Source of the DNA: UBA7887 sp964408735
Lineage (GTDB): Bacteria > Pseudomonadota > Alphaproteobacteria > UBA7887
Reading direction: 5' to 3'
Assembly (NCBI GenBank): GCA_964408735.1
Contig: CAYPAX010000004.1
Location: 1 to 64,000, forward strand
Length of the DNA: 64,000 nucleotides
Shown here: piece by piece, positions 41,255-49,493 of the stretch
Position numbering within the stretch: position 1 is the stretch's first letter
How the letters are laid out: each line of letters starts with the position of its first letter
The notes under the pieces: model-generated
Told to the model about the DNA's origin: nothing
Seen by the model: the letters and a program-made list of their open reading frames with translations, nothing else
Databases searched by the model: none
Program-made: the position numbers and the translations under genes

Positions 41255-42849
41255 TGGGCGAGCGGGTCTGGGTTTACGACACCACCCTGCGCGACGGCGG
41301 CCAGACCCAGGGGGTCGATTTCGGCGCGCCGGACAAGGCGGCGATCGCGCGCGAGCTTGACGCCCTCGGCATCGACTACATCGAGGCAGGCTGGCCGGGC
41401 GCCAACCCCACCGACGATGCCATCTTCAACGCGCCGCCCAAGCTCACGCACGCCAGGCTCGCCGCCTTCGGCATGACCCGGCGCTCGGGCCGCAGCGCCG
41501 CCAACGACCCGGGTTTGGCCGGCGTGGTCAATGCCGGCGCGCCGGTAACGACGCTCGTCGCCAAGACCTGGGATTTCCACGTCACCACCGCGCTGGGCGC
41601 GGAGCTTGACGACAACTTGGGCATGATTGCCGACTCCATCGCCTTCGCGGGCACGCGCGCGGAGGAGGTGATGCTCGATGCGGAGCATTTCTTCGACGGC
41701 TATCGCGCCAACCCGGACTATGCCCTGGCCTGCCTGAAGGCGGGCCTCGATGGGGGCGCCCGCTGGCTGGTGCTCTGCGACACCAATGGCGGCACCCTGC
41801 CGCACGAGATCGCGGAGGTTGTCGCGAAAGTCCGCGAAACCATTCCCGGCGACCGCCTCGGCATCCATTGCCACAATGACAGCGCCACCGCTGTCGCCAA
41901 CACGCTTGCGGCGGTACGGGCGGGGGTGCGCCAGGTCCAGGGCACCTTGAATGGTCTCGGCGAGCGCTGCGGCAATGCGGACCTTACCTCGGTCATTCCC
42001 AACCTGATGCTCAAGATGGGCTTCGAGACGGGTATCGACGCCGCCGGCCTCGAGCGCTTGACCCACGTCTCGCGCATGCTTGACGAGCGCCTCAATCGCG
42101 CCAGCGATCCGACGCACCCTTATGTCGGCGTCTCGGCCTTCGCCCACAAAGGCGGCCTGCACGTCTCGGCGGTGGCCAAGGATCCGGCGACCTACGAACA
42201 CATCGAGCCCGAGCGGGTCGGCAACCGCCGCCAGATCGTCGTCTCCGACCAGGCGGGGCGCTCGAACATCCTGCACCGTTTCGAGGAATTGGGCATCGAG
42301 ATCGACGCCAAGTCGCCCAAGGTCGGGCGGTTGGTCGAGCTGGTCAAGGAGCGTGAAGCCAAGGGCTTCGCCTATGACGGTGCGGCGGCGAGCTTCGAAT
42401 TGCTGGCGCGGCGCACCCTCGGCGCGGTGCCCGAGTTCTTCGACCTCACCAGCTTCCGGGTTATCGACGAGCAGCGTATCGATGCGCGCGGCCAGCGTGT
42501 CACCTTGTCGGAGGCAACCATGAAGGTGGTCGTCAACGATGAGCAGATCATGACCGTGGCCGAAGGCAACGGCCCGGTGGATGCGCTAGCCAACGGACTT
42601 GCCAAGGTGCTGAGCGGCGTCTTCCCGGCGCTCGCGGACATGCGCCTGGTGGATTACAAGGTGCGCATCCTGACGCCGGAGGCGGGCACCGCCGCCGTGA
42701 CCCGCGTGATGATCGAAAGCGAGGACGGCGCCGGGGCACGGTGGGCCACGGTCGGCGTGTCGCCCAATGTCATCGCCGCGTCCTACGATGCCCTCAAGGA
42801 CGCCATCACCTATCGCCTGTTGGACAGCCATGGCGGGCACGGATCGTAG
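41254..42849 (+). CDS. cimA: (R)-citramalate synthase
   Basis: 531 residues. Homocitrate/isopropylmalate-synthase fold with VWVYDTTLRDGGQTQGVDF, IHCHNDSATAVANTLA (metal-binding H-x-H), QGTLNGLGERCGNADL and FAHKGGLHVSAV; a C-terminal LeuA dimer regulatory domain follows (about 410-525). The length and the QTQGV motif fit CimA, which condenses pyruvate and acetyl-CoA as an entry to isoleucine, rather than LeuA. The ATG at 41254 fits the one-base overlap with cysS; an ATG at 41239 is also in frame. It is allosterically regulated in other species by isoleucine or leucine through the C-terminal domain. Confidence 0.93.
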   Translation: MGERVWVYDTTLRDGGQTQGVDFGAPDKAAIARELDALGIDYIEAGWPGANPTDDAIFNAPPKLTHARLAAFGMTRRSGRSAANDPGLAGVVNAGAPVTTLVAKTWDFHVTTALGAELDDNLGMIADSIAFAGTRAEEVMLDAEHFFDGYRANPDYALACLKAGLDGGARWLVLCDTNGGTLPHEIAEVVAKVRETIPGDRLGIHCHNDSATAVANTLAAVRAGVRQVQGTLNGLGERCGNADLTSVIPNLMLKMGFETGIDAAGLERLTHVSRMLDERLNRASDPTHPYVGVSAFAHKGGLHVSAVAKDPATYEHIEPERVGNRRQIVVSDQAGRSNILHRFEELGIEIDAKSPKVGRLVELVKEREAKGFAYDGAAASFELLARRTLGAVPEFFDLTSFRVIDEQRIDARGQRVTLSEATMKVVVNDEQIMTVAEGNGPVDALANGLAKVLSGVFPALADMRLVDYKVRILTPEAGTAAVTRVMIESEDGAGARWATVGVSPNVIAASYDALKDAITYRLLDSHGGHGS

Positions 42850-43603
42850 CCGGCAGGCAGCCGCCGCCGAAGCACCGGCGGTCATCCTCGTGGCACCCCA
42901 GCTAGGCGAGAACATCGGCTCGGCGGCGCGGGCCATGCTCAATTTCGGCTTCACCGACATGCGCCTGGTGGCGCCCCGCGACGGCTGGCCGAACGAGGCC
43001 GCCCGCGCCAATGCTGCGGGCGCCGATGTGGTCATAGATGCCGCGCAGGTTCATGACGACCTCGAGAGCGCCGTGGCCGATCTGACATTCGTGGTTGCCG
43101 CTACGGCACGCCCGCGCGACATGCGCGCCTCGGTGCTGACCCCGGCCACGGCCGCCAGCCGCTTGCACGAGGCCGCCGCAGCCGGCGAGCGCTGCGGCAT
43201 CATGCTGGGGCGGGAGAGCACGGGCCTGGACAACGACTCCGTGGCGCTGGCCGATGCCCTGGTGACCGTGCCCACCAACCCGGGCTTCGCCTCCCTGAAC
43301 CTCGCCATGACCGTCCTTTTGCTTGCGCATGAGTGGTTCGCTACCACCGATGCGACAGAAGCCGAGGCGCTGCCCGACCGCGCTTCGCGCGCCGCAACCA
43401 AGGCTGAGCTGCTGGGCCTGTTCGAGCATCTCGAAAGCGAGCTCGACGCCTGCGGCTTCCTGCGCGTGGCCGAAAAACGCCCGAGCATGGTGCGCAACCT
43501 GCGCAACATCTTCCAGCGCGCGCGCCTCAGCGAACAGGAAGTGCGCACCTTGCGCGGCGTGATCGCGGGCCTGGTGGAGCACGGCAGGCGCAACGGGCGA
43601 TAG
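42830..43603 (+). CDS. trmJ: SpoU-family RNA methyltransferase, TrmJ-like
   Basis: 257 residues from the ATG at 42830, overlapping cimA by 20 bases. The SPOUT trefoil-knot motifs are VILVAPQLGENIGSAARAML (motif 1, N-I-G-S-A-A-R), RCGIMLGRESTGLDNDSVAL (motif 2) and PGFASLNLAMTVLLLAHEW (motif 3). The C-terminal extension (AEKRPSMVRNLRNIFQRARL, EQEVRTLRGVIAGL) is typical of TrmJ, which methylates the 2'-O of nucleotide 32 in tRNA. The ATG start lies inside the cimA end. Which tRNAs are targets cannot be seen. Confidence 0.9.
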   Translation: MAGTDRSRQAAAAEAPAVILVAPQLGENIGSAARAMLNFGFTDMRLVAPRDGWPNEAARANAAGADVVIDAAQVHDDLESAVADLTFVVAATARPRDMRASVLTPATAASRLHEAAAAGERCGIMLGRESTGLDNDSVALADALVTVPTNPGFASLNLAMTVLLLAHEWFATTDATEAEALPDRASRAATKAELLGLFEHLESELDACGFLRVAEKRPSMVRNLRNIFQRARLSEQEVRTLRGVIAGLVEHGRRNGR

Positions 43604-43693
43604 AGTCCCTACGCAAATGTTGGATATATCCGCGTAAGTGACGTATACAAATTGTTCGAAGTAAGAGCTGCGCACGTCTCGGACCGACTATCC

Positions 43694-44947
43694 ATGAGTT
43701 CTCCGAATACGATTTTCGTCTTTTGCGACCGCGACGATCAGGCTGCGAGACTGAGCGATCTCATCCAGCAGGCGGGTTTTGGCGTCCGTATTGCGGCGGA
43801 TCCCGCCAGCATGTCCGGCGGTGCGCTGAGGCTGCGCCCTGCTGCGGTGGTCATTGACAATGCGGAGCCGGCCAATGTCGATGCCTGTTTGGCAGCGGTA
43901 AAGCGGCTCTTTCTCGACGGTCGCCTGTCGTGTCCGGCGATCTATGTCGGCGATACCGAGAATGTGGAGGCGCGCCTCGAAGCGGTGCGTAGCGGCTGCA
44001 GCTCGTTTCTCGCCCGACCTATCGACCCCTTGGTGCTGATAGACACGATCGACAATCTGGTGGCGCCAGAGACCGATCCCCTACGGGTCCTGATCATCGA
44101 CGATTCTCGCACCAGCGCGTTGCACCACGCGGGCATCCTCGAAGACGCCGGCATGGTGACGAATACCGTCAACGACCCCATGGCCGCGTCGCGACATGTG
44201 GAATCTTTCGCGCCGGATCTGATCCTGCTCGACCTGATGATGCCGCAATGCGACGGCATGGAGGTGGCGGCGCTGATTCGCCAATTTGTCGCCTATGACA
44301 GCGTGCCCATCGTCTTTCTCTCGGGCGAGGCGAGCCGCACCCGCCAACTCGATGCCCTCGACAGCGGCGGCGACGATTTCCTGACCAAGCCTATCGACGG
44401 TGCTCATCTGGTGCGCTCCGCGCGCAGCCGGGGCATGCGTTTCAGACGCCTGGCGCGCCTCATCCATCGCGACGCCATGACCGGGCTGTTCAGCCACAGC
44501 GCCTGCCTCGACAAGCTCAGGACCGAGCTTGCCTTTTCCAACGGGCAGAACGTGATCGCCTTTGCCATGGCCGATATCGACCATTTCAAGGCCGTCAACG
44601 ACGCCCACGGCCACGGCATCGGCGATCTTGTCATCAAGGCGCTGTCGCGGCTTTTGGTGCGACGCTTGCGCAAGACGGACATCGTCGGGCGCCTGAGTGG
44701 CGAGGAGTTCGGGGTGATCATGCCGGGAACCGATCAGGCCACCGCCCAGCGCCTCATGGAGATGGTCCTCAACGAGTTCTGCGCCATGGTCTATCACAGC
44801 CCTGAAGGCGATTTTAATACCTCCTTCAGTTGTGGCGTGTCCGACAGCAGTCGCCGCGATACCGTCAAGAGTCTGACCGCGGACGCCGACCAGGCGCTCT
44901 ACGTCGCCAAGAACGGCGGCCGCAACCGAGTGGTCACGGCCGCCTGA
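43694..44947 (+). CDS. PleD-like response regulator diguanylate cyclase
   Basis: 417 residues: receiver-like domain 1 (about 1-125, without a clear phospho-acceptor Asp triad), receiver domain 2 (about 133-255: VLIIDDSRTSALHHAGI, Asp in LILLDLMMPQCDG, Lys in FLTKPIDG) and a GGDEF domain (about 275-417: DAMTGLFSHSACLDKL, FAMADIDHFKAVNDAHGHGIG). The active-site loop reads GRLSGEEFGV, so GGDEF is changed to SGEEF; an RxxD inhibitory site (RKTD) is present five residues before it. It should make c-di-GMP after phosphorylation of domain 2. The ATG at 43694 was preferred over a TTG at 43652. It is the nearest candidate receiver for the sensor kinase at 31326, which is only a guess. Confidence 0.9.
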   Translation: MSSPNTIFVFCDRDDQAARLSDLIQQAGFGVRIAADPASMSGGALRLRPAAVVIDNAEPANVDACLAAVKRLFLDGRLSCPAIYVGDTENVEARLEAVRSGCSSFLARPIDPLVLIDTIDNLVAPETDPLRVLIIDDSRTSALHHAGILEDAGMVTNTVNDPMAASRHVESFAPDLILLDLMMPQCDGMEVAALIRQFVAYDSVPIVFLSGEASRTRQLDALDSGGDDFLTKPIDGAHLVRSARSRGMRFRRLARLIHRDAMTGLFSHSACLDKLRTELAFSNGQNVIAFAMADIDHFKAVNDAHGHGIGDLVIKALSRLLVRRLRKTDIVGRLSGEEFGVIMPGTDQATAQRLMEMVLNEFCAMVYHSPEGDFNTSFSCGVSDSSRRDTVKSLTADADQALYVAKNGGRNRVVTAA

Positions 44948-44990
44948 TCGTCGTTTCCTTTAGGCCGAACATTCCGTAACGTCTCCGCCC

Positions 44991-45710
44991 ATGTCCGATC
45001 TCGCCGAAGCCTTTGGCCTGGCGCTGGCCCTTGTCGTCTCGCTCGACGCCGGGCTGGTGGAGATCGTCGGCCGCTCGCTGGCGATCAGCCTGGCCGCCGT
45101 GGTGCTGGCTTCGGCCATCGGCCTGCCGCTCGGTGCGGCCATCGCAGTCTGGCGCTTTCCCGGCCGTCGTGTCGTGGTGGTGCTGCTGAACGCGCTGATG
45201 GCGCTGCCGCCGGTCTTCGTCGGCCTCATGCTGTATGTGCTGCTGTCGCGCGCGGGCCCGCTCGGCTTTCTCGGCCTGCTGTTTACGCCAGCGGCGATGG
45301 TGCTGGCGCAGTGCGTGCTGGTGCTGCCCATCGTCGCGGCGCTTTCGCACCGGCTGCTGCGCGACCTCTACCAAAGCTATCGCGAACAGCTCTGCTCGCT
45401 GGGTGCCAGCCTGCCTCAGGTGGCTGCGACCTTGCTCTGGGACGCCCGTGCCAGCCTCGCCACCGTGGTCATGGCCGGCTTCGGGCGCGCCATCGCCGAG
45501 GTCGGCGCGGTGCTTATCGTCGGTGGCAATATCGCCCACGCGACGCGGGTCATGACAACGACCATCGCGCTCGAGACCAGCAAGGGCAATCTGGCGCTCG
45601 CCCTGGCGCTCGGCATGGTGCTGGTGCTGGTGGCGATTGGGGTCAGCGCCATCGCCGCCATCCTCTCCGGCGCGGTGAGCCCGCGGCGGACCGCCGTGCG
45701 TTGGGGATAG
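44991..45710 (+). CDS. tupB: tungstate ABC transporter permease
   Basis: 239 residues with five to six membrane spans and a BPD-transporter motif in the inner loop, YREQLCSLGASLPQVAATLLW and AIAEVGAVLIVGGNIAHATR (the EAA-like region). Such a short permease directly before an ATPase and an STTSTxxSGL-type binding protein is typical for TupB, which imports tungstate with high selectivity over molybdate. The gene starts 43 bases behind the diguanylate cyclase. Tungsto- or molybdo-enzymes are not seen in the window. Confidence 0.9.
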   Translation: MSDLAEAFGLALALVVSLDAGLVEIVGRSLAISLAAVVLASAIGLPLGAAIAVWRFPGRRVVVVLLNALMALPPVFVGLMLYVLLSRAGPLGFLGLLFTPAAMVLAQCVLVLPIVAALSHRLLRDLYQSYREQLCSLGASLPQVAATLLWDARASLATVVMAGFGRAIAEVGAVLIVGGNIAHATRVMTTTIALETSKGNLALALALGMVLVLVAIGVSAIAAILSGAVSPRRTAVRWG

Positions 45711-45712
45711 GC

Positions 45713-46426
45713 GTGGCGATCCTGCCTCTCGAGCTGAGCGAGGTCAGCCTGCACGCGGAGGGCAGGGCGCTGCTCGATGCCATATCGCTGCGCATCGAGG
45801 CCGGCCCGAAGACCATCATCCTCGGCGCCAACGGGGCGGGGAAGAGCCTGCTCCTGCGCGTCTGCCACGGCCTCATCACGCCGCGCGGCGGCCGCGCGCG
45901 ATGGCTCGGAGGCGATGCCGCCGAGCACCGCACCCGGCAAGCCATGGTCTTCCAGGATCCGGTCATGCTGCGCCGTTCGGTGCACGGCAATGTCGCCTAT
46001 GGCCTGGCCATCCACCGCGTGCCAAAGCCCGAGCGCGAACGCCGTATCGCCGAAGTGCTGGCCAGCACCGGCCTTGCCGAATTCGCCACGCGGGCGGCAG
46101 CGACATTGTCGGGCGGCGAGCAGCAGCGCCTGGCGCTGGCCAGGGTCTGGGCCTTGCAGCCCGAGGTGCTGTTTCTCGACGAGCCCACGGCGAGCCTCGA
46201 CCCGGGGGCCACTGCGGCGGTGGAGGCCATTGTCGAGGACATGCACGCGCAGGGTTGCAAGCTGGTCATGACGACGCACGACATGGGCCAGGCCCGGCGC
46301 CTGGCGGACGAAGTGATCTTCCTGCACCAGGGCCGCATCGACGAGCGCGCGGCGGCGGCGGATTTCTTTGCCAGCCCGCAAAGCGAGACAGCGCAGGCTT
46401 TCCTCGAAGGCAAGCTGCTGTGGTAG
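45713..46426 (+). CDS. tupC: tungstate ABC transporter ATP-binding protein
   Basis: 237 residues from a GTG start 2 bases behind tupB. Walker A LGANGAGKSLLLR, signature LSGGEQQRLALARVWAL, Walker B VLFLDEPTASLD and the H-loop MTTHDMGQARR are complete. The ATPase powers the TupB permease. Its Walker A has G-A-N-G-A-G-K-S as in many Tup/Mod ATPases. It lacks the C-terminal TOBE domain found in ModC, in line with the tungstate assignment. The end overlaps tupA. Confidence 0.9.
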   Translation: MAILPLELSEVSLHAEGRALLDAISLRIEAGPKTIILGANGAGKSLLLRVCHGLITPRGGRARWLGGDAAEHRTRQAMVFQDPVMLRRSVHGNVAYGLAIHRVPKPERERRIAEVLASTGLAEFATRAAATLSGGEQQRLALARVWALQPEVLFLDEPTASLDPGATAAVEAIVEDMHAQGCKLVMTTHDMGQARRLADEVIFLHQGRIDERAAAADFFASPQSETAQAFLEGKLLW

Positions 46427-47229
46427 CGCGCCTGCTCGCTGTGCTGCTGCTGTTGTCGGGGACGGCGACGGCCGAGACGATCACGCTGGCTTCGACCACA
46501 TCGACAGAGAATTCCGGCCTCTTCGCCCACCTGCTGCCGCTGTTCGAGCGCGACTCAGGGATTGCCGTGCGTGTGGTGGCGGTGGGCACGGGCCAGGCCA
46601 TTCGCCTTGCCCGCAACGGCGATGCGGACGTCGTGCTGGTGCATCACCGCGCCTCCGAAGAGGCCCTGGTGGCCGATGGCCATGGCCTTTCCCGCCACGA
46701 CGTCATGGCGAACGACTTCGTGGTGGTCGGCCCGGCCGGCGATCCGGCGGGAATCGGGGCTGCGGAAGGTGCCGCGGAGGCCTTCTCGCGCATCGCCGGA
46801 ACGGCCGCGCCATTCGCCTCGCGCGGCGACGACAGCGGCACCCACAAGGCCGAGCTGGCCATCTGGCAGGAGGCGAACATCGATCCCGGACCGGCCAGCG
46901 GCAGCTGGTATCGCGAGCTCGGCGCCGGCATGGGCGCGACCCTCAACAGCGCCTCCGCCATGGCCGCCTATACCCTCAGCGACCGTGCCACCTGGGTCGC
47001 ATTTGGCAATAAAGGCCCGCTCAGCCTGCTGTTCGAGGGCGATGCGGCCTTGGTCAACCCTTACGGCGTGATCGCCCTCGACCCGGCGCGCCACCCGCAC
47101 GTGAAGGCCGCCGCGGCCCGGGCCTTTGTCGACTGGCTGCTGTCGCCGGCGGGGCAGAGGGCGATCGCAGCCTTCCGGGTGGCGGGCGAACAGCTGTTTT
47201 TCCCGGCCCATCCTGCGGCTGCGGATTGA
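46420..47229 (+). CDS. tupA: tungstate ABC transporter substrate-binding protein
   Basis: 269 residues. A GTG at 46420 starts a signal peptide (MVARLLAVLLLLSGTATA), so the mature protein is periplasmic; this start overlaps tupC by 7 bases and is needed because the codon at 46423 is GTA. The hallmark ASTTSTENSGLFAHLLPLFE at the mature N-terminus is the TupA oxyanion site, and SRGDDSGTHKAELAIW and ATLNSASAMAAYTLSDRATW follow. The family binds WO4(2-) with very high affinity. It closes the tup operon, which lies directly before rpsD. Confidence 0.92.
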   Translation: MVARLLAVLLLLSGTATAETITLASTTSTENSGLFAHLLPLFERDSGIAVRVVAVGTGQAIRLARNGDADVVLVHHRASEEALVADGHGLSRHDVMANDFVVVGPAGDPAGIGAAEGAAEAFSRIAGTAAPFASRGDDSGTHKAELAIWQEANIDPGPASGSWYRELGAGMGATLNSASAMAAYTLSDRATWVAFGNKGPLSLLFEGDAALVNPYGVIALDPARHPHVKAAAARAFVDWLLSPAGQRAIAAFRVAGEQLFFPAHPAAAD

Positions 47230-47316
47230 CATCGCGCGCGGGCGCTGTATAGAAGACCACGGTTTTCCTGAGGCGGCCGCAAACGCGCGCCGCCCATTAC
47301 TTACTGCGGCTAGAGC

Positions 47317-47931
47317 ATGAGCAAGCGTAACGCATCGAAATACAAGCTCGACCGGCGCCTCGGCGTCAATCTCTGGGGCCGGGCCAAGAGCCCCGTGAAC
47401 CTGCGCGAATATCCCCCGGGCGAGCACGGCCAGCGCCGCCGCAAGGTGTCGGACTACGGCACCCAGCTCAAGGCCAAGCAGAAGCTGCGCGGCTATTACG
47501 GCGAGATCACGGAAAAGCAGTTCCGCCGCATCTATCGCGAGGCGGTGCGTCTGCGCGGCGATACCGGCGAGAACATGGTCGGCCTCTTGGAGCGCCGGCT
47601 CGACATGGTCATCTACCGCATGCTTTTCGCGCCGACCATCTTCGCCGCCCGCCAGATCGTCAACCACGGCCACATGCACGTCAACGGCCGCCGGGTGACC
47701 ATCCCGAGCTACCGGGTCAGCGAAGGCGACGTCATCGAGGTGCGCGAGAAGTCGCGCCAGCACCCGCTGATCCTCGAGAGCGTGCAGCACCCCGACCGCG
47801 AGCTGCCCGACTACATGGACGTCGACCACGACAAGCTCAAAGGCACCTTCGTGCGCCAACCCCTCTTCGCCGAGATCCCCTACCCGGTGCAAATGCAGCC
47901 CAACCTGGTGATCGAGTACTACTCACGCTGA
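47317..47931 (+). CDS. rpsD: 30S ribosomal protein S4
   Basis: 204 residues. The N-terminal domain (NASKYKLDRRLGVNLWGR) has none of the four zinc-binding cysteines, so this is the C-minus form, as expected in alphaproteobacteria. The S4 RNA-binding domain (about 95-155) has LERRLDMVIYRMLFAPTIF and QIVNHGHMHVNGRRV, and the end is the standard LVIEYYSR. It is a primary rRNA binder and initiates 30S assembly. The gene stands alone here with its own terminator, with 87 bases behind tupA for a promoter, not in the alpha operon as in E. coli. Confidence 0.97.
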   Translation: MSKRNASKYKLDRRLGVNLWGRAKSPVNLREYPPGEHGQRRRKVSDYGTQLKAKQKLRGYYGEITEKQFRRIYREAVRLRGDTGENMVGLLERRLDMVIYRMLFAPTIFAARQIVNHGHMHVNGRRVTIPSYRVSEGDVIEVREKSRQHPLILESVQHPDRELPDYMDVDHDKLKGTFVRQPLFAEIPYPVQMQPNLVIEYYSR

Positions 47932-47957
47932 GCAGGGCTGGAGTTCGGAGAGACGCG

Positions 47958-47991
47958 AGGGCCGCCCTGTGGGGCGGCCTTTGTGGTTTTG
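47958..47991 (+). terminator. Rho-independent terminator after rpsD
   Basis: GGCCGCCC (47960-47967) pairs with GGGCGGCC (47972-47979) around a four-base loop and is followed by TTTGTGGTTTT. It lies 28 bases behind the rpsD stop. A classic stem-loop with a U-rich tail. Confidence 0.85.
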
Positions 47992-47997
47992 GTTGCT

Positions 47998-48269
47998 GTG
48001 AACAAGAATGTCGTTCTGACGGACCATCATATGACGTTTGTTGAAAACTTAGTCTCGACCGGGCGATATCAGAACGCCAGCGAGGTCATGCGCGATGGTT
48101 TGCGGGCGTTGGAGGGTCGCATTGCGTGAGAGAATGCGGCGTTGGAGATGGCGCAGGATCGGATTATGCGCCTCTCGATCAGCTCGACCGGGGCGAGTTC
48201 GCCGATGGCACGACCGAGGAAATATTTGAACGTGCCTTCCAGAGGGCGCTGAAGCGCGTATACGGCTAA
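47998..48269 (+). pseudogene. decayed ParD-type (CopG/RHH) antitoxin gene
   Basis: From the GTG at 47998 the frame reads NKNVVLTDHHMTFVENLV, STGRYQNASEVMRDGLRALE and GRIA, the N-terminal ribbon-helix-helix of a ParD antitoxin. A TGA at 48127-48129 interrupts it, and a second frame then gives LDQLDRGEFADGTTEEIFE and RAFQRALKRVYG, a normal ParD C-terminus, stopping at 48267-48269. So there is one nonsense change and one frameshift in about 90 codons. No ParE toxin gene is next to it; the convergent neighbour is an MFS transporter. It is probably a dead remnant of a toxin-antitoxin pair. Confidence 0.75.
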
Positions 48270-49481
48270 CTACTCCGCCGGCACCGTCTCGGCTTGCGCG
48301 CGCTCGCGCCCCGGCTCCGCCGGCAGTCTCGTGGCGATGAGGGCGGCGGCAAGGGCGAAGACGATCATGGCCGGGAACAGGGCATCCAGGCTGCCGGTCA
48401 GGCGGTAGACCAGTGGCACCATGACGACGCCCAATGACGAGACACCGAGGGTAATGACGAACTTGGCGCCGTAGACACGGCCGCGCCATTCGGGCGGGGT
48501 GTGGCGGGCGAGCAGGGCGTTTTCGGCGGGCTGGCCGGCCACGTTCATGGCGATCATCAGCGCGGCGGCGGGGATCAGGGCCGGGTGGATGAGCACGAAG
48601 GCTGCCGCGAGGAAGGGGATCTGCAGGAACTGGGCGGCGATGTAGATGCTGCGCAGGCGGTAGCGGTCGGCCATCTCGCCGCCGATGACCTGGGCCAGCG
48701 CGCTGGCCAGATAGACCGCCGTCACGGCGCCGCCGATGCCGAGCACGCTGTCGCCGAACAGGCCGGTCAGGCGCTGGTCGAACAGCTTGGGCAGCGCAAA
48801 GGAGGTGATCTGATAGATCATGCCGGTGCACATCACGGTCATGGCCAACACGATGAAGACGCGCTTGCGCTCGCCGGATGCGTCGGCGTTGGGCTTGGCC
48901 GGAGGCTCTGGCAGGCGGGGGCCGAATACATCACGCCGCCAGGCGACGATAAAGATCAGGCCGGTGAGCACGCAGGCCGCGCCCGGCACGATGAAGGCCG
49001 CGCGCCAGCTGATCAGGCTCGCCAATCCGGCCGCGACCAGCGCCGCGGCGGCAGTGCCGGCGCTGCCGAAGACGCCGTTGATGCCGAAGGCGCGGCCGCG
49101 GTTGGGCGCGTGGTGCACCAGCCAGGGAATGCCGACGGGATGGAAGATGGCGGCGAACAGCCCGACGAGGGTCAGCGCCGCGCCGAGGGTCAACGGGCCC
49201 TGCGCCACGCCGCAAAGCATCAACGACACGCCGAGGCCCACGAGATAGACCGCCAGCATGCCGGTCTCCGACCAGCGGTCGCCGAGCCAGCCGGCGGGCA
49301 GCGCGCCCAAGCCGAACATCACCATCATCGGGATCGACAGCGCCAGCAGCTCGTCATAGCCCATGCCCCACTCGCGTTCGAGCACCAGCACTACGGTGGC
49401 GTAGAGCAGCACCGAGAGATGGGCGAAAGCGTGGGCAACCCCGGCAAAGCCGGAGACCAAGTAGTGACGTGACTGGGCCAT
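48270..49481 (-). CDS. MFS transporter (fosmidomycin-resistance-like)
   Basis: 403 residues with about twelve membrane spans. MFS features include the motif A-like loop GLGALPAGWLGDRWSETGM between TM2 and TM3, the FHPVGIPWLVHHAPNRGRAF segment (F-H-P-V-G is characteristic of the fosmidomycin-resistance/Fsr group) and a second A-like loop GEMADRYRLRSIY. It is a probable drug or metabolite exporter; the substrate is unknown. The C-terminus is cytosolic and Arg/Glu-rich. It is convergent with the ParD remnant, its stop lying immediately next to that frame's stop. Confidence 0.85.
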   Translation of the reverse strand: MAQSRHYLVSGFAGVAHAFAHLSVLLYATVVLVLEREWGMGYDELLALSIPMMVMFGLGALPAGWLGDRWSETGMLAVYLVGLGVSLMLCGVAQGPLTLGAALTLVGLFAAIFHPVGIPWLVHHAPNRGRAFGINGVFGSAGTAAAALVAAGLASLISWRAAFIVPGAACVLTGLIFIVAWRRDVFGPRLPEPPAKPNADASGERKRVFIVLAMTVMCTGMIYQITSFALPKLFDQRLTGLFGDSVLGIGGAVTAVYLASALAQVIGGEMADRYRLRSIYIAAQFLQIPFLAAAFVLIHPALIPAAALMIAMNVAGQPAENALLARHTPPEWRGRVYGAKFVITLGVSSLGVVMVPLVYRLTGSLDALFPAMIVFALAAALIATRLPAEPGRERAQAETVPAE

Positions 49482-49493
49482 GACGCCTATGTA

